This document shows positions 13,001-28,000 of a stretch of DNA of 64,000 bases, one piece after another (within the stretch, counting starts at the first letter, position 1; each line of letters starts with the position of its first letter). The position numbers were made by a program, and so were the translations under genes. The notes beneath the pieces were generated by a model. The model saw only the letters and a program-made list of their open reading frames with translations. It was not told the DNA's origin and ran no database searches. The DNA is from Tretioscincus oriximinensis. Taxonomy: Eukaryota; Chordata; Lepidosauria; Squamata; Gymnophthalmidae. Location: NCBI GenBank assembly GCA_022410635.1, contig JAJVDF010000016.1, forward strand, positions 4,058,780 to 4,122,779, read 5' to 3'.

Positions 13001-16000
13001 TAACTTTCCCAAAGTAAGCCATTACTAGAAGGTTGTGTCAGAAAGCTGTTTAAATGCTGCTGTGAAAGTTTAAAAGCAGCAAATGTGAAATGAATTTGGT
13101 GTTAGCAACCAAAGTGTTGCTTCCTTTTTAAAAATTCGCTGTTATGATTATCCAAGCAATTCCTTTTGCAAACCATTTCTATTTTCTGCTATGAAAACTA
13201 CATGGTGATGCCTATGGGAGGGGTACATGCAGTCAGCTAAGACTTGATTACACTTCATAGTGCCAATCAATAAAACAGACATATAGTTACCTAGCTCAGG
13301 TTTGTCTAATAAACTGATAAGAATCCGAAATGGCTTTAGATCTTGTATCAAAGTACTCTCTTCTCGATGAACGTTTATTTTCAAAATTCCCACCATTGAC
13401 TGTAAAAAAAAATTCAGAATTCAAGAGCAAGCAAGAATTTTAGTCTATAACGAACGTAGTGCCAGGTAAAAAAATCCACAAACANAGCGCCCGTTCCTAA
13501 ATGTAACATTCATGGTTCTAACACTATTGTACACCTTTATGCATATTGCTTATTGTTTGTAAGTAAAAACAATGTTGCTGTAGATCCAGCAAGTGTCTAT
13601 TTCTGTAATTACAATAAACAAATGATAGGACCAGCAAGTCCTCTAAAATTAACCATGCCAACAAACAAATCTACAAATCAACTAGTCATATTAGAAATCA
13701 CTGAGCAGAATTTTGCTTATAGATCTTTCTACATGAGAGAAGCAAGTGCCCTTTTTCACTGAAGCTCTCTGACCAGACAGTTAAGTCAAGTGAGGTAGAA
13801 CAAGAGGTTTTCAAATAAAGTGCTTCTTCCTTCCAGTTGAAGCATCCATCGGGTCCCAGTCCACTGTTGAAACAGGTCTTTCATTAATGGAAAGGACACT
13901 GTGGGGCACTCCATTGACTTGAGGCTGGTGAATTTCCAAAATATCCCACAGACAGTAGGAGATGATTTAAGGGAATAACTATAGCACACATATAGCATGG
14001 GAATTTGTTACAGCTCCCATTTCTAGACTCCCCTTTCAAAAATCTGAATTATTGAAATCCTAGGGTTTTCCTCAGTGGTCACAAATTAAAACAATGAGAT
14101 TTTTAAAAATGATTAGTTACATAGATGTCTAGCTGAAAAAAGTGGAAGGAAACAAAAATGGTGGAAATCAAGTCCTCAGAAATGCCATAAATAACTAGTG
14201 AACTGCTTGAAGAACCATTTAATGGGTTCTATTGGTCACCCTCACCCTCACACTGAAGTAACCACCAGAGGTTGACTATTATTTGCATCATAATCCAACC
14301 ACTTTATTATATTTCAGTCTGTTTAGTGGAATGTGCTTAAAAACATGGAAAGTAATTTTTCAGTGCACTGCATTATAGGTTTATAAATGAATACTTTCAT
14401 ATGCAATTTTACCATGCAGACTGGCATTTAAGTATTTAAAAAAACATATAAGCCGGGTTTCTATCTCTCGGTTCTCCCTTTCAGCTAGTCCACTGTGTTG
14501 GCGGTGCTGTGGTCAATGAGGGACTTAAATCCACATTTGGTGGTCTTGCCCACTACTCACTCAGTTTTGGGTCTCTGGCCAGGATGTACTTGGTCGTCTT
14601 ATTGGGAAACGGGTACCCTCACTTCAGCCCTGTCACCCCTACTTTTATTTCAGGGAGACCACAAGTCATTGCCGCATCGTGATTTAATTAGGAGTCTTCT
14701 CACTGCTGCCAAACAGGAGATAGCGATGCATTGGAAATTGGCTACTGGTATTACGCTCTCTAACTGGTACCTTAGAATTCAGACCTTGGTCATGAATGAA
14801 CTGCTAGATGCTCAAATGTCCAAAATGTATGGTAACCTGACTCCTACAAAATTTTCAATTAAATGGTCCCCATATCTAAAAGCATGTGAAACCATACATA
14901 TTTCTGCTGGTCTCTATCCCATGCGAGGTTCTTTCCTACATAAAAAACTGAGTTATTTATTGGAATTTTTACTGTGATGATATTGAACAGAATTATGTTT
15001 AGCTCATTGCCTGACCCACTCTGTGAATTTGTTTTATTTTATTTTGTTTATCTTTGGATGCTTGATGTTTATATAATTAAATTTTCTCCTTCAATTGTTA
15101 ACCATTTTTGACAAGTTATGCTGTAAAATTCTATCTTTATTGATTTGTTATTCTATTATTTAATCTATATTAATAAAATGTTATAAATAAAAAAGAAACA
15201 AAAAAGAAAACACATAAGAATAACTACATAAGCAAATCCCNATATCCAATTACTATTGCTCATTACTAGCCATCAGCTGAATCAAACAACAATACTATAT
15301 ATTAAAAGCATGACTACCTGTACTAACATTTCCTTAGAGAATGTATTGAAGTAATAGGTAGCATGTTCTTCAGGGTTACTGTGTCTGGTACTTCTAGGGC
15401 CTATTGTGGCACCATTGTTATCAAAACCTTCAAAGAAAATTAAATGGGAAATTAATGCAATGATTCAATAATTTTTTAAAAAACCATAACAAACAGTGAA
15501 AGTAACTGTTTAGTTCTGATGACTTACCAATTGTCCGTCCAAATATTGTTGGCAAGAGGAAAGACCATTTTAAATCAAATTTAATAAAAGGCAACTAGCT
15601 GCATTAAGAAAGAGCAAAATATCTGGCTGTTTTCACTTCTATTATTCATGGCACTGCAGAGTATTTATAGTGTGCTTCCGATTATCTATTGCACATTGGA
15701 GTACTTATAGTACCTTGTACTTCTATTTCAAAAAGATAATTTGTATACTGAAATAATCCATAAACAATGAACCACAGCCCCAACAACTAATCGATACACA
15801 GATATAAAACATAATTGTCCAAACAGAATCATGCTGAGTAAAGAACTTCTTTGTGCAGTGTAAGTAACTGTTCAAAATAAGGTCTCAAAGTTCAGTGACA
15901 TTTATCTATGAATTGTTTGGAAAGGAGAAATCGGCTGTCAACTTTTTTATGCCAATTTGCATAGCAATGTACATTTTCAGCCCATAACTAAAGTTATAAT

Positions 16001-19000
16001 AGGGATTCCAAGTAGAAGTTTCTATACTTTTAATAGTGAATAGGGATAAAANCTGACAAAATGGTGTAACCTGCAGAACTATTAAGAGCCAGTTTGGTGT
16101 AGTGGTTAGTGTTGGGACTCTTATCTAGTAGTCTCCCGATTCAATTCCCCACTCCTCCATGAAAGCCAGATGGGTGACCTTGGGCCAGTCACAGTTCTTT
16201 AGAACTCTCAGCCTCANCTACTTCACAGGGAGTCTGTTATGGAGAAAGCAACAACAACTAAAAGCTATATGTGTCGCTCTTTGGTTGGCTGCCCTGAGAC
16301 CTTCAGGTATAGGGCGGGAGATAAGTACAAATAAATAAAATAAATAAATAATAAATATTAAAAGATATTAAACCCATTCCTAGTTTCCTGTTGGTTTTNC
16401 TAGAATGTGTAGAATCTTGATAACCACTTGCTTAAACTTATGGATAAGTATGGTGATCTCCTGGCAGCCTCTCTATTAACCTCTATCCGCCAGCCTCTCC
16501 AGAAACCTCTACTTGGTTGATTTCACATTCTAGCTAATCTTGCTTTTATCGGTGATAAATCAATTTGATATAATTTTTTTATAGTTGATGAGACATGCCA
16601 AACAAGTGAAATCTTTTAACCACAGACTGTTTAAAATGAGTTAGACCACAGAAAGGTGTAGGAAGAGGTGGGATCCCTTGAACTAGATAACCTGTTTCTT
16701 TAGTAACTGACACCCAGAGTGGTTGCTAGCAGGAATTACAGGCTAGTAGGGGCCGGATGCAGTACTAGGGCCCCTAAAACAATAGGTTTCTTATTCGCTA
16801 TGTTAANAGTTCTAGATCAGGACCAGTGAAAGGATCAACCGCTGCTAAAATTTCCCAACCCACCAGCTCTCTACTTTATGATTACTCCCCAAGATGCAAA
16901 AGTGATCACAGAAATCCTTACACGTTAAAGAGCAGGTGACAAATTTCAAATGAATTACACATCAAAGAAATGTATTGCTGTCACAGCATTTCAGTACATT
17001 CAGAACAATCCAAAACCAATTAGGCAGAAATAAAATGGCACACACCAAAACACAAATAATAAAGGAAATAAAATTCAAAGATATAAGCCATGTTATATGT
17101 AGATCAGAATATCGAGCAAGCAGATTCGTGTATCACCTTAGATACAAACCAAGTTGGCAGATTGGTTTGTTTATTTCTTTAGATGCAGTGAAGTTAGTCT
17201 GTAAGGTGCTACAAGAACCTCTTCCTAGAAAGGAGTAAAAGCATACACACACACAATCATAGATGTAATTTTCAATGATGTGTAGCAGGTGTTATAAAAA
17301 TAAATAATAAATTCTGTACCTACCTAGAAGCCAGGCATAAAGCCTTCTATTGAGTGACATGTCTCTGCGCAGGACTACATGAAGAGCAGCTGACAGAATT
17401 CTGATCATGTCTGGGCGCGTTGCCTAAAATTGGGAATGTTATATTCACATAAATAGACACAATTGCTTCACTTAAGGGTTTAGTTGCATTATGGGTGGCA
17501 GAGAAAAGGTAAATGAGATTTTAATTTAGGATGGAGAATTTAAGCGGATGTAATGTGGAGCTCAAAAATATTTGTTTCTATTTTTACCAGATAAATCTCA
17601 TGCTTCTTTTGGTACTGGCAAATTCACATCACCATTGTTCATTTATTTGTATTTTACATTACAGCAATACAAATAAATGATGAAATGAGCACATAAGAAC
17701 AATAACAGAGCCTGGTAGTGGAAATAAAAAAGTTGTAAAAAGGGCAAAGAGATTTGTCTTCACTTGTGAAGTGAAGGGCAGTCGATACCTAGCCTAACGT
17801 AATTTAAAGCAGTATAACAGATACAAAACCCAAGTCTTACATAAAAGATAATAAAAATAATCACAGAACTAAAGGACCTTGAATTAATGTTTCCTGCTAG
17901 GTATGGCACTTTAGAGCAGAATTAAACGATCCAAGATATGAGTAGTACTCTGAGACAACATATGACACTGCGCATAAACATAAAATTAAATAGAATTGCT
18001 AATATACTTAAAAGACAAATGCTAAACCAAAAGGAAGAACAGTTTCCTTAATTTTAATACTTTTATGCATTCATTCCCAGCCATAGAATGTGTTTTGCTG
18101 GACTCTGACCCACCCCCACCCCCGGGGTGGGAAGTTCTGCTACCCNATTGCCCTGCCTCTGCCCTGTTTCCATGCCACCTGCATCTTCCTTCCACTTCCT
18201 CCCACCTCCCTTCCCCTCTCTCTTACTTTTGGCTTCCTTACAGAATCACAGAATCTTAGAGTTGAAAGGGACCTCCAGGGTCATGGGGTCCAACCCCCTG
18301 CTCAATGCAGGATTCATTAAACCATCAGACAGATGACTGTCCAGCTTGTGTTTGAAGACTTCCTATGAAGGCAAACTTACCTCTTCATGTAGCAACCTGT
18401 TACACTGGTTTGTCACCCTGACTGTTAGAAGGTTTTTTTTCTGATATCTAATCTAAATCTACTCCCTTGCAGTTTCATCCCATTGTTTTTATTCCTTCCA
18501 TGTGCCAATGAGAGTAATGCTGATCCCTCTGCTCCATGGTAGCCCTTCAGATATTTGTAGACAGCTATCAGGTCTCCTCTCAGACTTCTCTTTTGCAGAC
18601 TAAAGAGGGAGGTCGTGTTTCAAAGTTCTATGTCGGATGTGGGGGTGGGGTGGGGTGAGCACCTTCCACTAGCCTGTAGCTCTAGCCAACCCAGCTATTC
18701 GAAAGTATGAATTGCAAGAAATTGCAACTGACTGCAAGTACATACATGGGAACCACCACAGCCTGGTAGGGAAGGTAGAATGTAAGCCTTTGGGCAAAAA
18801 TACCCTTGTAAGCTGCTTTGAGTCCCTTTGAAAGGTGAGAAAAGCGGGGTATAAGAATCTTCTTCTTCTTCTTCCTCTTCTTCCTTTTCTTCTTCCTCTT
18901 CTTCTGTTCCTCATAGGACATGGTTTCTAGACAACCCACCATCCTTGTAACTCTCTTTTGGACTTGCTCTAGTTTATCAATGTGCATTATAAATTGCCCC

Positions 19001-22000
19001 ACCCCTGCCCAAACTGGTCAGTTATCTGTCATGTTTCTCCCGCGTTTCACATATCCTGGTCGAATCGGTCAGGCAGGGTTTGAGCGCAAGTATGTTCCGG
19101 GTTGGAGCAGAAACTCCAGCTGCCATTGTGGGTGGTGCTGCTTTATCTGGTACTCAGCCTGGTGGGCTGCTGCACGGACTGAGTCCAACATGGGTAGTGC
19201 CATTTTGCAGGGGCTCAGCCTGGACAGTGGCATTTTGGGGTTGCTGCCTTCCCAGGCTGCTATGCAAACTGGTGCTGTATGCTAGTTTGCCCTGAGCAGC
19301 ACCATTTTGTACCACTGTCCCTTTCTGCCTGGGCACCACCGTATTGGACTTCTGCTCCAGACCGGAAGGATGATCGTAGATTTGGCTTTTACATATAATA
19401 TAGATACTGCAGCGGAACTTTAACATTTTCCAGGGAAAGTTTCTATAGATATCAAACCATATACACGATTAACTGCATGGACTACAAATTAATGGGGCAC
19501 GAGTCAGCATTAGTGCCCACAAACAGATCAATTTTTCATTGATGAGTGGGTTTTTTTGTTTATTTGAAACAGAACATATTTTTGTGATTTTCCTTTTTCC
19601 CTTTCTACTTAACATGCAAACTGCAGAAACACTGATATAATACAGATTTTTCTGACATAAATAGATCTGGACCTGTTACCATCTTTCTGAAGATGAAAGG
19701 TACGAGATTGCAACATATCTGCATATGCTTCATGGGGACAATGAATTAAGAACATCATTGAAACCAACCAACATGACTTAAGAATATAAGAAAAGTCCTG
19801 CTGGAGGGAGGAAAAGGGGACAGGGGCAAGGGATGGATGGAAGAGGCTGAGGAGGATGGAAATACATGGAAGAATGCTCTGTGGGGTACACCTGGTCTTC
19901 TCATTCATTTCCCTTCCTCTGTCCCCTCCCCCACTAGCCTCCCTGTCCCTCCTCCCTTTGCTTCCTGTATACCCGCATGGGGCAGAAGTAAAGGCCATGG
20001 GGCCTCAAGTCAAAGCCGGTATTGCTCCCTCTTGCCCCCAGGTATCTTTTTGGAGCAGGAGGATAGGAGCAGCGGCACTGAACTGAGCAGCCTCTTGGGG
20101 CAGGAGTCACAATGGCATGCTACTGTTGTTGCTGAAACATGTTTGCCACGGCAAGGGGCTGATTGGCCTCTGTCCCTTCCCAGAACCTCTGAGAGAGAGG
20201 CCAATCACTCATTCACCTCAGCAGGTGTGCTTCAGGAGCAGTGTTGGCATGCCATGGCAACTCTGCTGGAGCACATGGACCTCTCGCTCCCTTTATGTGC
20301 CATGGGGCTTGGCAAGGAGCTGTTTTACTGGGCCCTGAGGGGCGAGAACCTCTGCTGGGTCTTTATACCCCTTTTCATTGAGAAGGGGAGTTGGATGAAA
20401 ACTTAGGTGTGACCAAGGATCAAATTTTAACGTATCAGTACACTTTAGAGCAAGGTAAGTCATCAGCAAAGTGGTAAGTTTTGGAAGAGAATCCCTTTTG
20501 CAGATGGCTTCTCTCCCTCTAAACGTTGAGTGAAGCTGGATCAAAACCAACTGTGTGACCAAGGGTCAAATTATAATCAACCTTCAGACCACTACTAGAG
20601 TCCGTTGCATTCCTTCCACATGATGGACTTTTCCACTAACATTTTTATACACTTCAGTCAGCTCATCTCTTAAGGGGCATCTTTCAAGGATGAAGATGAT
20701 AGATGTTGCAGCCTGGGTTTGATCATTCTGGTAATCATTTTCCTCTTTTTTCCCAGTTCTACAATACCCTTTCTGAAGTGCAGTGTCTATAATTATACAC
20801 AATATTGCAAATGTTATTTCATCATAGGCTTATAAAAAGGAAGAGTAATTTTGTGATTTATTTTGTATGCCCTTTCTAATTATCATTTCCAATATTGAAT
20901 TAGCTTTTTTTCATTGCTGCTGCCAATTGGGTCAACATCTTTTCAGTCTTATCCACCAGTGCCCAAGGGTCTACTTCCTGGTCCATAACCGAAAGTTCAG
21001 TTCCCACTGATCTATAGGTGTAACTAAGTTTTTAAAAAATTCTCAAGTGCATCACCTTGCATTAACTGTTTGCAGTTAACCCAAAACATGAAGTTGAGAT
21101 CAAATGAAAATAGCAAAAAAGTTTGGGGAAGCTCAAAACTGTTCTCATCATCATAAAAAGATGCACCAATTATATTGCATTGATATCAAAAATTTAATAT
21201 TGCACAGAGCCTCTTCAACATCTCCTTTCCAGTAACCATCCAAGTGACCACAAGCCACAACAATAGTTCACATCAGAAAAAAGTATCTGGTGCATATGAA
21301 AGTTCATTTGGAAGATTTCTGGACTGCCATCAGAATTTTAAGAGGAGGNCTATAGCTCAATGGTAGAACAAACTGCCTGGAAAGTAGAGGGTTCCCATTT
21401 CAGTTTCCAGCCTCCCTTCAGCAGCAGACAATGACAAATCACTTATTTATCTCTGCCAATAAAACTGTAGAGAAATCTTCATAGAAGTTCATGCAGTCAA
21501 CCACAAGTCAGTCACAAATCAATGGTACACAAAAAAACACAAGAATTTAAAACATTGATTTACAGATAAATATCTAGTGTTTATACTTTTAGGTTACCAG
21601 ATGAATCTTGTAGCAATGGTTTCTCAGTACATGCAATAATGTTCTTCACAAAGTATTCATTAATGACCATTTTACCTGACTCATGTGGAATGGAAAACAG
21701 AAAAGTATCAAGTCCAGTGTGCTCCTTTGTACTAATACACTGGAATCTTGCACTGAAGTGCTTACTGCTTCTACCTGAAATAGTTGACATTGGAAATAGG
21801 GATAATCAGTTATAATGCTTTGTTTACTTTACAATCTAAATTTAAGTCCAAAAACTAAAAAAACCCACAAAAACTAAGCGTACAAACCTGACAGATTTTC
21901 TAAATTATAACTCACATGAAATGATTATTTATGTGGCAAGATTAGCATGCCTATAACTTCCTTGCCTTCATACAATTTTACCACTTCATATGTGTCCACT

Positions 22001-25000
22001 TTATTTACACATGTGGTGGCCTTGAAGGAAAGGAGTAGATGTACTGAGCTGTTACATAGTATCCCAGTTAAATCATCCCTTGTTTAACTTGTGGAATGGT
22101 TTCCACTAACTGCAATTTAGTCAAAAGCTACTTATATAAATCTAGGAATTAGCAGACCAATAGTTGAAAATAAAATTAATTATTCTAATTCTAGTGGTTT
22201 ATATTCATAAACGGACTTTTCCTTCAGCCGTTTGCATTTGCGAAGGGAGAGACCAGACGTATTATCATAAGTCAGTGCGTAGAAACACAGGCTTACTTAA
22301 CCAATGAAAGTCAAAGTCTGACTGCAATTTTTTTTCCTATAAAGACAAGTTACTTGACAAAGCAAACCTGGANGGTAAGAACCTTTTCATAAAACCAGCT
22401 ATCATGTTAAATAAGAAAAATACGTTAAACAAGAAAACTGAATCACAAAATTCACATAAAATGAATATACATAAAATATGATATTTAAGCACTAATTTCA
22501 GATANAAACTATTTTAATTGCTATTAAAATAGAAGCAATATGGAGTAAACTGAAATAAAGTTATGAAGCATCCTGAATATATAGTTGATTTCATATGCTC
22601 TGGGCTACAATACATTGGTATCCACACAAAAATATATAATTCATTATTCTTTATATCCAAATTTGGAAATCTTCCACTTTTGGTTTACTAGTCTGTGATC
22701 CATGATTAGTGTAACCTAATAAAAGGAGCTTTTCTGTATTTTGTTGTACATATGATTATCCCATAATCCATGTGTATTTTAATTTTTTTCCAACAGTACC
22801 CAATTAAAAATAATTACTTCAGGTGCTGTTTCAAGAAATAAAGCATACCCCGTTCAAAAAGACAATGTATTAATAATTAATTGGTTTCTCAGGTTAAATA
22901 TATGGATAAAATCAGTCAAAATTAAGTTTAAATTTCACTTCATTATTTCTTCTTCCCATTAAAATTCCTCATAGGACATAAAATTGCCTTCCCACAATTT
23001 TTATTACATAAAGTATGATTAAACGGCTAAGCAAAATACAGATACAAATAGAACATAACTAGAAATAATTGCTTTTTATCAAAATCTGACATGCAGAAGA
23101 TTGATGTGTATGTTTCTTTATATAAGGTTTAATTATAAGATGATAAGAATGATTACCTAGGCCTTGATCTATACTTGATCTTATTCCATTCTAGAGGAGC
23201 CTGCTGTCCACATGTCACTCCAGGCTAGCATAAACCTATCTCTCAGCAACTGATTAAAGTTGTCCAAATTCTTACCATCAGTTCAATGTCACTGCCAATT
23301 ATATACAACTGGTCTTCCATGGAAAGCTTTCTGTTCAGGTGGGAAAGGACGTAAGTGATTCCAGGCAACCGAACTGCAGGGCTAGTAAGAAGGCTACCCC
23401 ACAGGGCACTATAGAAAGCTGACTGGTCAACTGCAGCAGCTACCTTCTCTAGCAGTGTGTTGGTTCTACGACATGAGGAGATAAAGAATTGTGACCTAAT
23501 CATATTCTTAGTACACAACTTCATAATACCTAACGTACATTCAAGCCAACAACATTTATAACTCTCAGCTATCTTATGATAATGGAAGTATGTGGAGAAG
23601 CATGAGCTACAAGAGTAACAAAAAACATTTGGGATATATTGATTAATTAATGCATAGCAGCATAAAATTAGAAACAAACAGGGTGGAGAAAGCCTAATTC
23701 AATTGCAAGAAATCTGGATACTTTATATTCAGTCTACAACTAATGTATATAGTTTAGATTTCATGACATAAACCTGGTTGGAGAAAAGTACTAGAGACAC
23801 TCAATAAGCCTTAAAATGCAAAGCAATTGATTGTGAATAGATTAATACATGTTAACTAAATTGGGGAAGAATGGAATAGATATTAACTAATTATATAATA
23901 GAAAATGTTCCATGCATTCTATGTTATTTTCTATTGCTTTAATGAAAAAATTAAATTAAAAAATGTTTTAAAATCTGTAACAAAAAGCCCCCTATCCCTG
24001 ATACAGCACTACATCATATTAGCTAGTATAAATGTTTACCCTTAATCTAATTTATTTTAAGATTTGATCCTACCACTTTAAATTATCTTTACTTTTAGAA
24101 AAATATAACAATTCCTGTCTCATCCATTGGTATTTTGAGCTGCATCCAAATGGTTAATGATGCTCGAGAAATTAATTTATGCTGTTTTCTAATATAGGGT
24201 ATTTCAGATATAATTTTCTTCACTATTCATTTATTCTGGTAGAAATAAATGAACTCTTTCTAGCATGATGGTGTAATGAGTTTGTTCTAAAACTACTTGG
24301 ATTTTAGGTATTTTGTCAACTTCCTTCTCTTTTCAGAAAAAAATTATGTGTAGAAACTTTGGTGGAATAACTTAAGAATTGCATTACAGGCCAAAGATCT
24401 GAAAAAGAGGAACAAGTATCTGACAGGACCTCAGATTTACAAAGAAAAGTTCTGTTATCCTGAATAATTTTTTACTTCTCTGGTCTTTGAACTACTGACC
24501 TATTTGCTTTTACAAATTGCTTTTACAGTACAGATGATTTTGTGTTAGAAATTACAAATGAATGTAGTCCTACCTTTCATAATATTCTGACCCTTCCTCT
24601 AAACCAGGAAGAATTCCTGTTAACAGTCCTTGAAGGCCTGGCTTTAATGTTTTGCCCAAAGGTAGGTAATAAACTTCATACAAACTGAGTAATGCTGGTT
24701 TGACAGACATAGCAGCATTGGCAAGAAGAGGGAAAAGCCCAGAGCTGTAAAATACAGAGATATATGCAGTTAACGATTAAGATAAAACAACACAAGTTGA
24801 TCACAAAATGCAAAAATATCAAGATGAAACAATGCTGTGCTTCTTCAAATGATTTGAGTAATGGATAAATAGGCTGACCAGATGACCCTTTTTTTTTGGG
24901 GGGGGAGGGTTGAAAACCTGTTTTTGGTGTGCCTCCCAGATTTTTCTGAGGAATTTTATTTCAAAAAAATATTTTTTTCAGAAATTGTTTTGTTTAATTT

Positions 25001-28000
25001 TTTTTCTTCATAAAAAACTGGGAGGCACACCAAAAACAGGTTTCCAAGCCCCCCCCAAAAGGAGTCATCTGGTTAGTCTAGGATAAACAGACTCTTGATT
25101 TTGGAGTTCTATGTTGACTACCTATTACTTAGATAGCTTCCTTATTTNTTTGCTGTGTCTGCTCTACAGGCTACAAAAATCCTCTTCAACTGTAGCTATA
25201 GCAATATCCCCAGTCTAGGATGGTTGCAGGAGTAAACAGATAGAACACTTGAAGAACAATTATCAATGGAGAATGTGGACTAACTAAAATACTAGCACAA
25301 TTATTTTAAAGGTAACTTTGATCTTGCTCTATCTTCCTAGCCAACAGAGGAAAGTGTGAACAGGCTCTATGGCTAGAGAACATGTCAAATATCAGTGTAA
25401 ATTTTCTATCAATGCTTTTATATTTTTATACAGCTCCTCCTTATTACTAACTTATATCTTTATCAATACCTAGTAGAGTTTTGCACCTGTTTAAATTATC
25501 TGGATAATTTCTCAAGTTTAATTCAAGTTGCTTAGATATAAAAATCCAGAAAATGAACTAGAGGGTTTGTTTGTATATTTTTCTCTCTCTTGCAGTTAGT
25601 AGAAGTAGATCACATACTAGGCAACTACTATGACCATCTGTAGTCACTGTTTTATTGCTCTTTATTACTGGAGAAACGATAATGTTCTTATTCTTGCAGT
25701 GTTGCAAGAATGTATTAATCTCACAAAGTAACTAGCCTTTATGCAAATGTATTTCTTACTGTCCCTGAATGTCAATTGTGATCTGTACATTTCTTTCCTG
25801 ACACAACCATTTCTATAAAGTTTGGAGGAACTCTGGATTCCTTATTTTTAAAAAATTAATAAAGGTCGTATTTTGCTGAAGAAATGTCATTTTTCTTCCC
25901 ATTTTTAAATACTGTTTTATACTGTTTTTAATTTGCCAGTTTTGTATTCTCATTTTATGGTTTGCTGCTCTGAGACCTTCGGGTGTACGGCGGGGTAGAA
26001 GTACAAATAAATAAATAGTTTAAACATCATCAATTGGACAATCATGATGTTTAATGATAGTTTAGCTTAGATTTTAAAATATTCTATTTATTTCTAACTT
26101 CTTTTAAGGACCATAATCTGACAAAAGGGTTGACAAAATGGCAGAGTAATGCAATATATTACCTGTAAAGGAAGAGATCTTTAGCCAGGCGCTTTGGCCC
26201 AATTATTTTGAAGATAATTTCATATGTCTCAAGTGCCTTCCGGTGAACCCCACCAGGCAATGCAGGATGAAGGCACTGTGCGAGACGCTTCCCGATGGTC
26301 AGCTTTTTTGGTACCACTTGGTATTTTGCATTGTTTTGAAGAACCTGCCAAGAATTTTTTCAACACATATTTAATTGTGGAATTATTTCTGACAGGTTTC
26401 CATCACAGGTTTTATGACATTGTTAGGAGGGGATGTATTCACACTGTACTTTTTCCCCCTGATATTTTAATGAGTAAATCATTATGCTGGAAAAATCCAG
26501 GCTGTGTCCAGATGGGAGCAATAATCTGATTGAAAGTCAAATTTCTATTAGATTTGCCTCCTNAGGTTGTTACATAGGCAGGTTTGGGGATTAAAAACTG
26601 CGAAAAATGTTGAATCGTTACAGGCTTATGGCGAAAAGGTAGATAGTTCAGTGTGGATAATTCTAGTGAGAAACTGTGAGGGTGAGAGGGGAAGGAAACA
26701 GAAAACTATTTGATAGTATTTTAGATGGGGGACTACTGTACTTCCTATTGACAGCCAGCAAACAAAACGGCTGATGGAAGTTTGTCAGGAGTCGACAGAA
26801 TGACAAAACATGGAATATAATGTGAAGATATGAATGAGGCACATTAAAGCCAGTAACAAAGTGGATTATCAGGATAAACAAGCACAGTGTCGATACTGTC
26901 TCACTTTCATAAAAATGTCATGAAATCTGAGATTTTCAAAGTGGCATACTTTATAAACTCTATGCTTATTTTCATAATGTAAGCCAGCAAAGCATTTCTT
27001 CCCCCCACCCCACAAACTCTCCTTTTTTATTTCCTATCTGAATCAGAGAAACCTGTAACCATTTGGAAGACTGCAATGCCCCCACTCAGTACAANGGCAA
27101 ATGAGGTTTAACATTTCTATAGGTCATCAGTGGATAGAGGTTTTTCTTGCAAAGAACTCATCATTATGCATTCATCATAGAGGATAAAAAAATTCTAGAT
27201 GTGTGACTCTCTAAAGAAACATTATAAGTGCACAGAAATAAGACTTTATACAATATCTGGCTATTTCTATAAGTATTCATCACTAAAAAGAGTATATGTA
27301 CATCAGCAATAGCTTTTATTTATAAAGTAATAATAAAGAGGTCAAGCTTGAATACTGATGACAACATTACCATAAATGTTTTTTTTAAAAAATGTTAAAA
27401 ATTTGTCATTGAAAATCATACATTAAAATTACAGAAATACAAAATACCCCTCTCTCCACAGACGAACAGATATATACATGGTACCAAATTACAAAATCCT
27501 CCTTTGCTCAAAGAACATCAAGACAGATTCAATTAACAGTTCATCTGAAGATGAAAACAGCCCATAGGTAACGAGCTTCTGCCATTTTTTAATCCAGGTG
27601 AGTTTTGTTTTTATTCCGATGGTTTTAGTCTGTTCTCACTAAGGATATCAAATTTCATGAATTCTNTCATATAGTTCATCTACTCATTCACTGTCCATTT
27701 TGTTTGATCTTTCCTTCCTTTTGCAGCAACGATATGGCCAGCCCGTAAAGCATAGTTAAACATTGGTCTTCAGGATTAAATTTTAGTGATTCTATTGCAT
27801 TGCATCAATATTTCACTTAAAAGCAGAATATTATAATTGGTAATATTTTTTATTTCGACCATACGCTTTGCCAAAATAACATGGGAGTCTCCCTTTCTCA
27901 ACATTCCCTTAACAAAGATTGATTCATATATTTCTGCAAAATTATATTCTTATATATTTCTCTTACAAGTTTCCCCCCATTAATTTTTATATGAATGATA

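Noticed and set aside
14495..14977. 160-residue plus-strand open frame as a host gene
   Set aside because: Its second half is L1 ORF2 C-terminal sequence followed by an L1-type A-rich 3' end.
19837..20406. 189-residue open frame on the plus strand
   Set aside because: No family resemblance, overlapping frames on both strands, sits in a GC-rich repeat-like block inside a DOP1A intron.
21581..21790. 69-residue minus-strand open frame starting [10 protein letters not shown]
   Set aside because: Wrong frame across DOP1A exon 5; the exon's real frame is [10 protein letters not shown].
26224..26529. 101-residue plus-strand open frame
   Set aside because: Antisense shadow of DOP1A exon 2.
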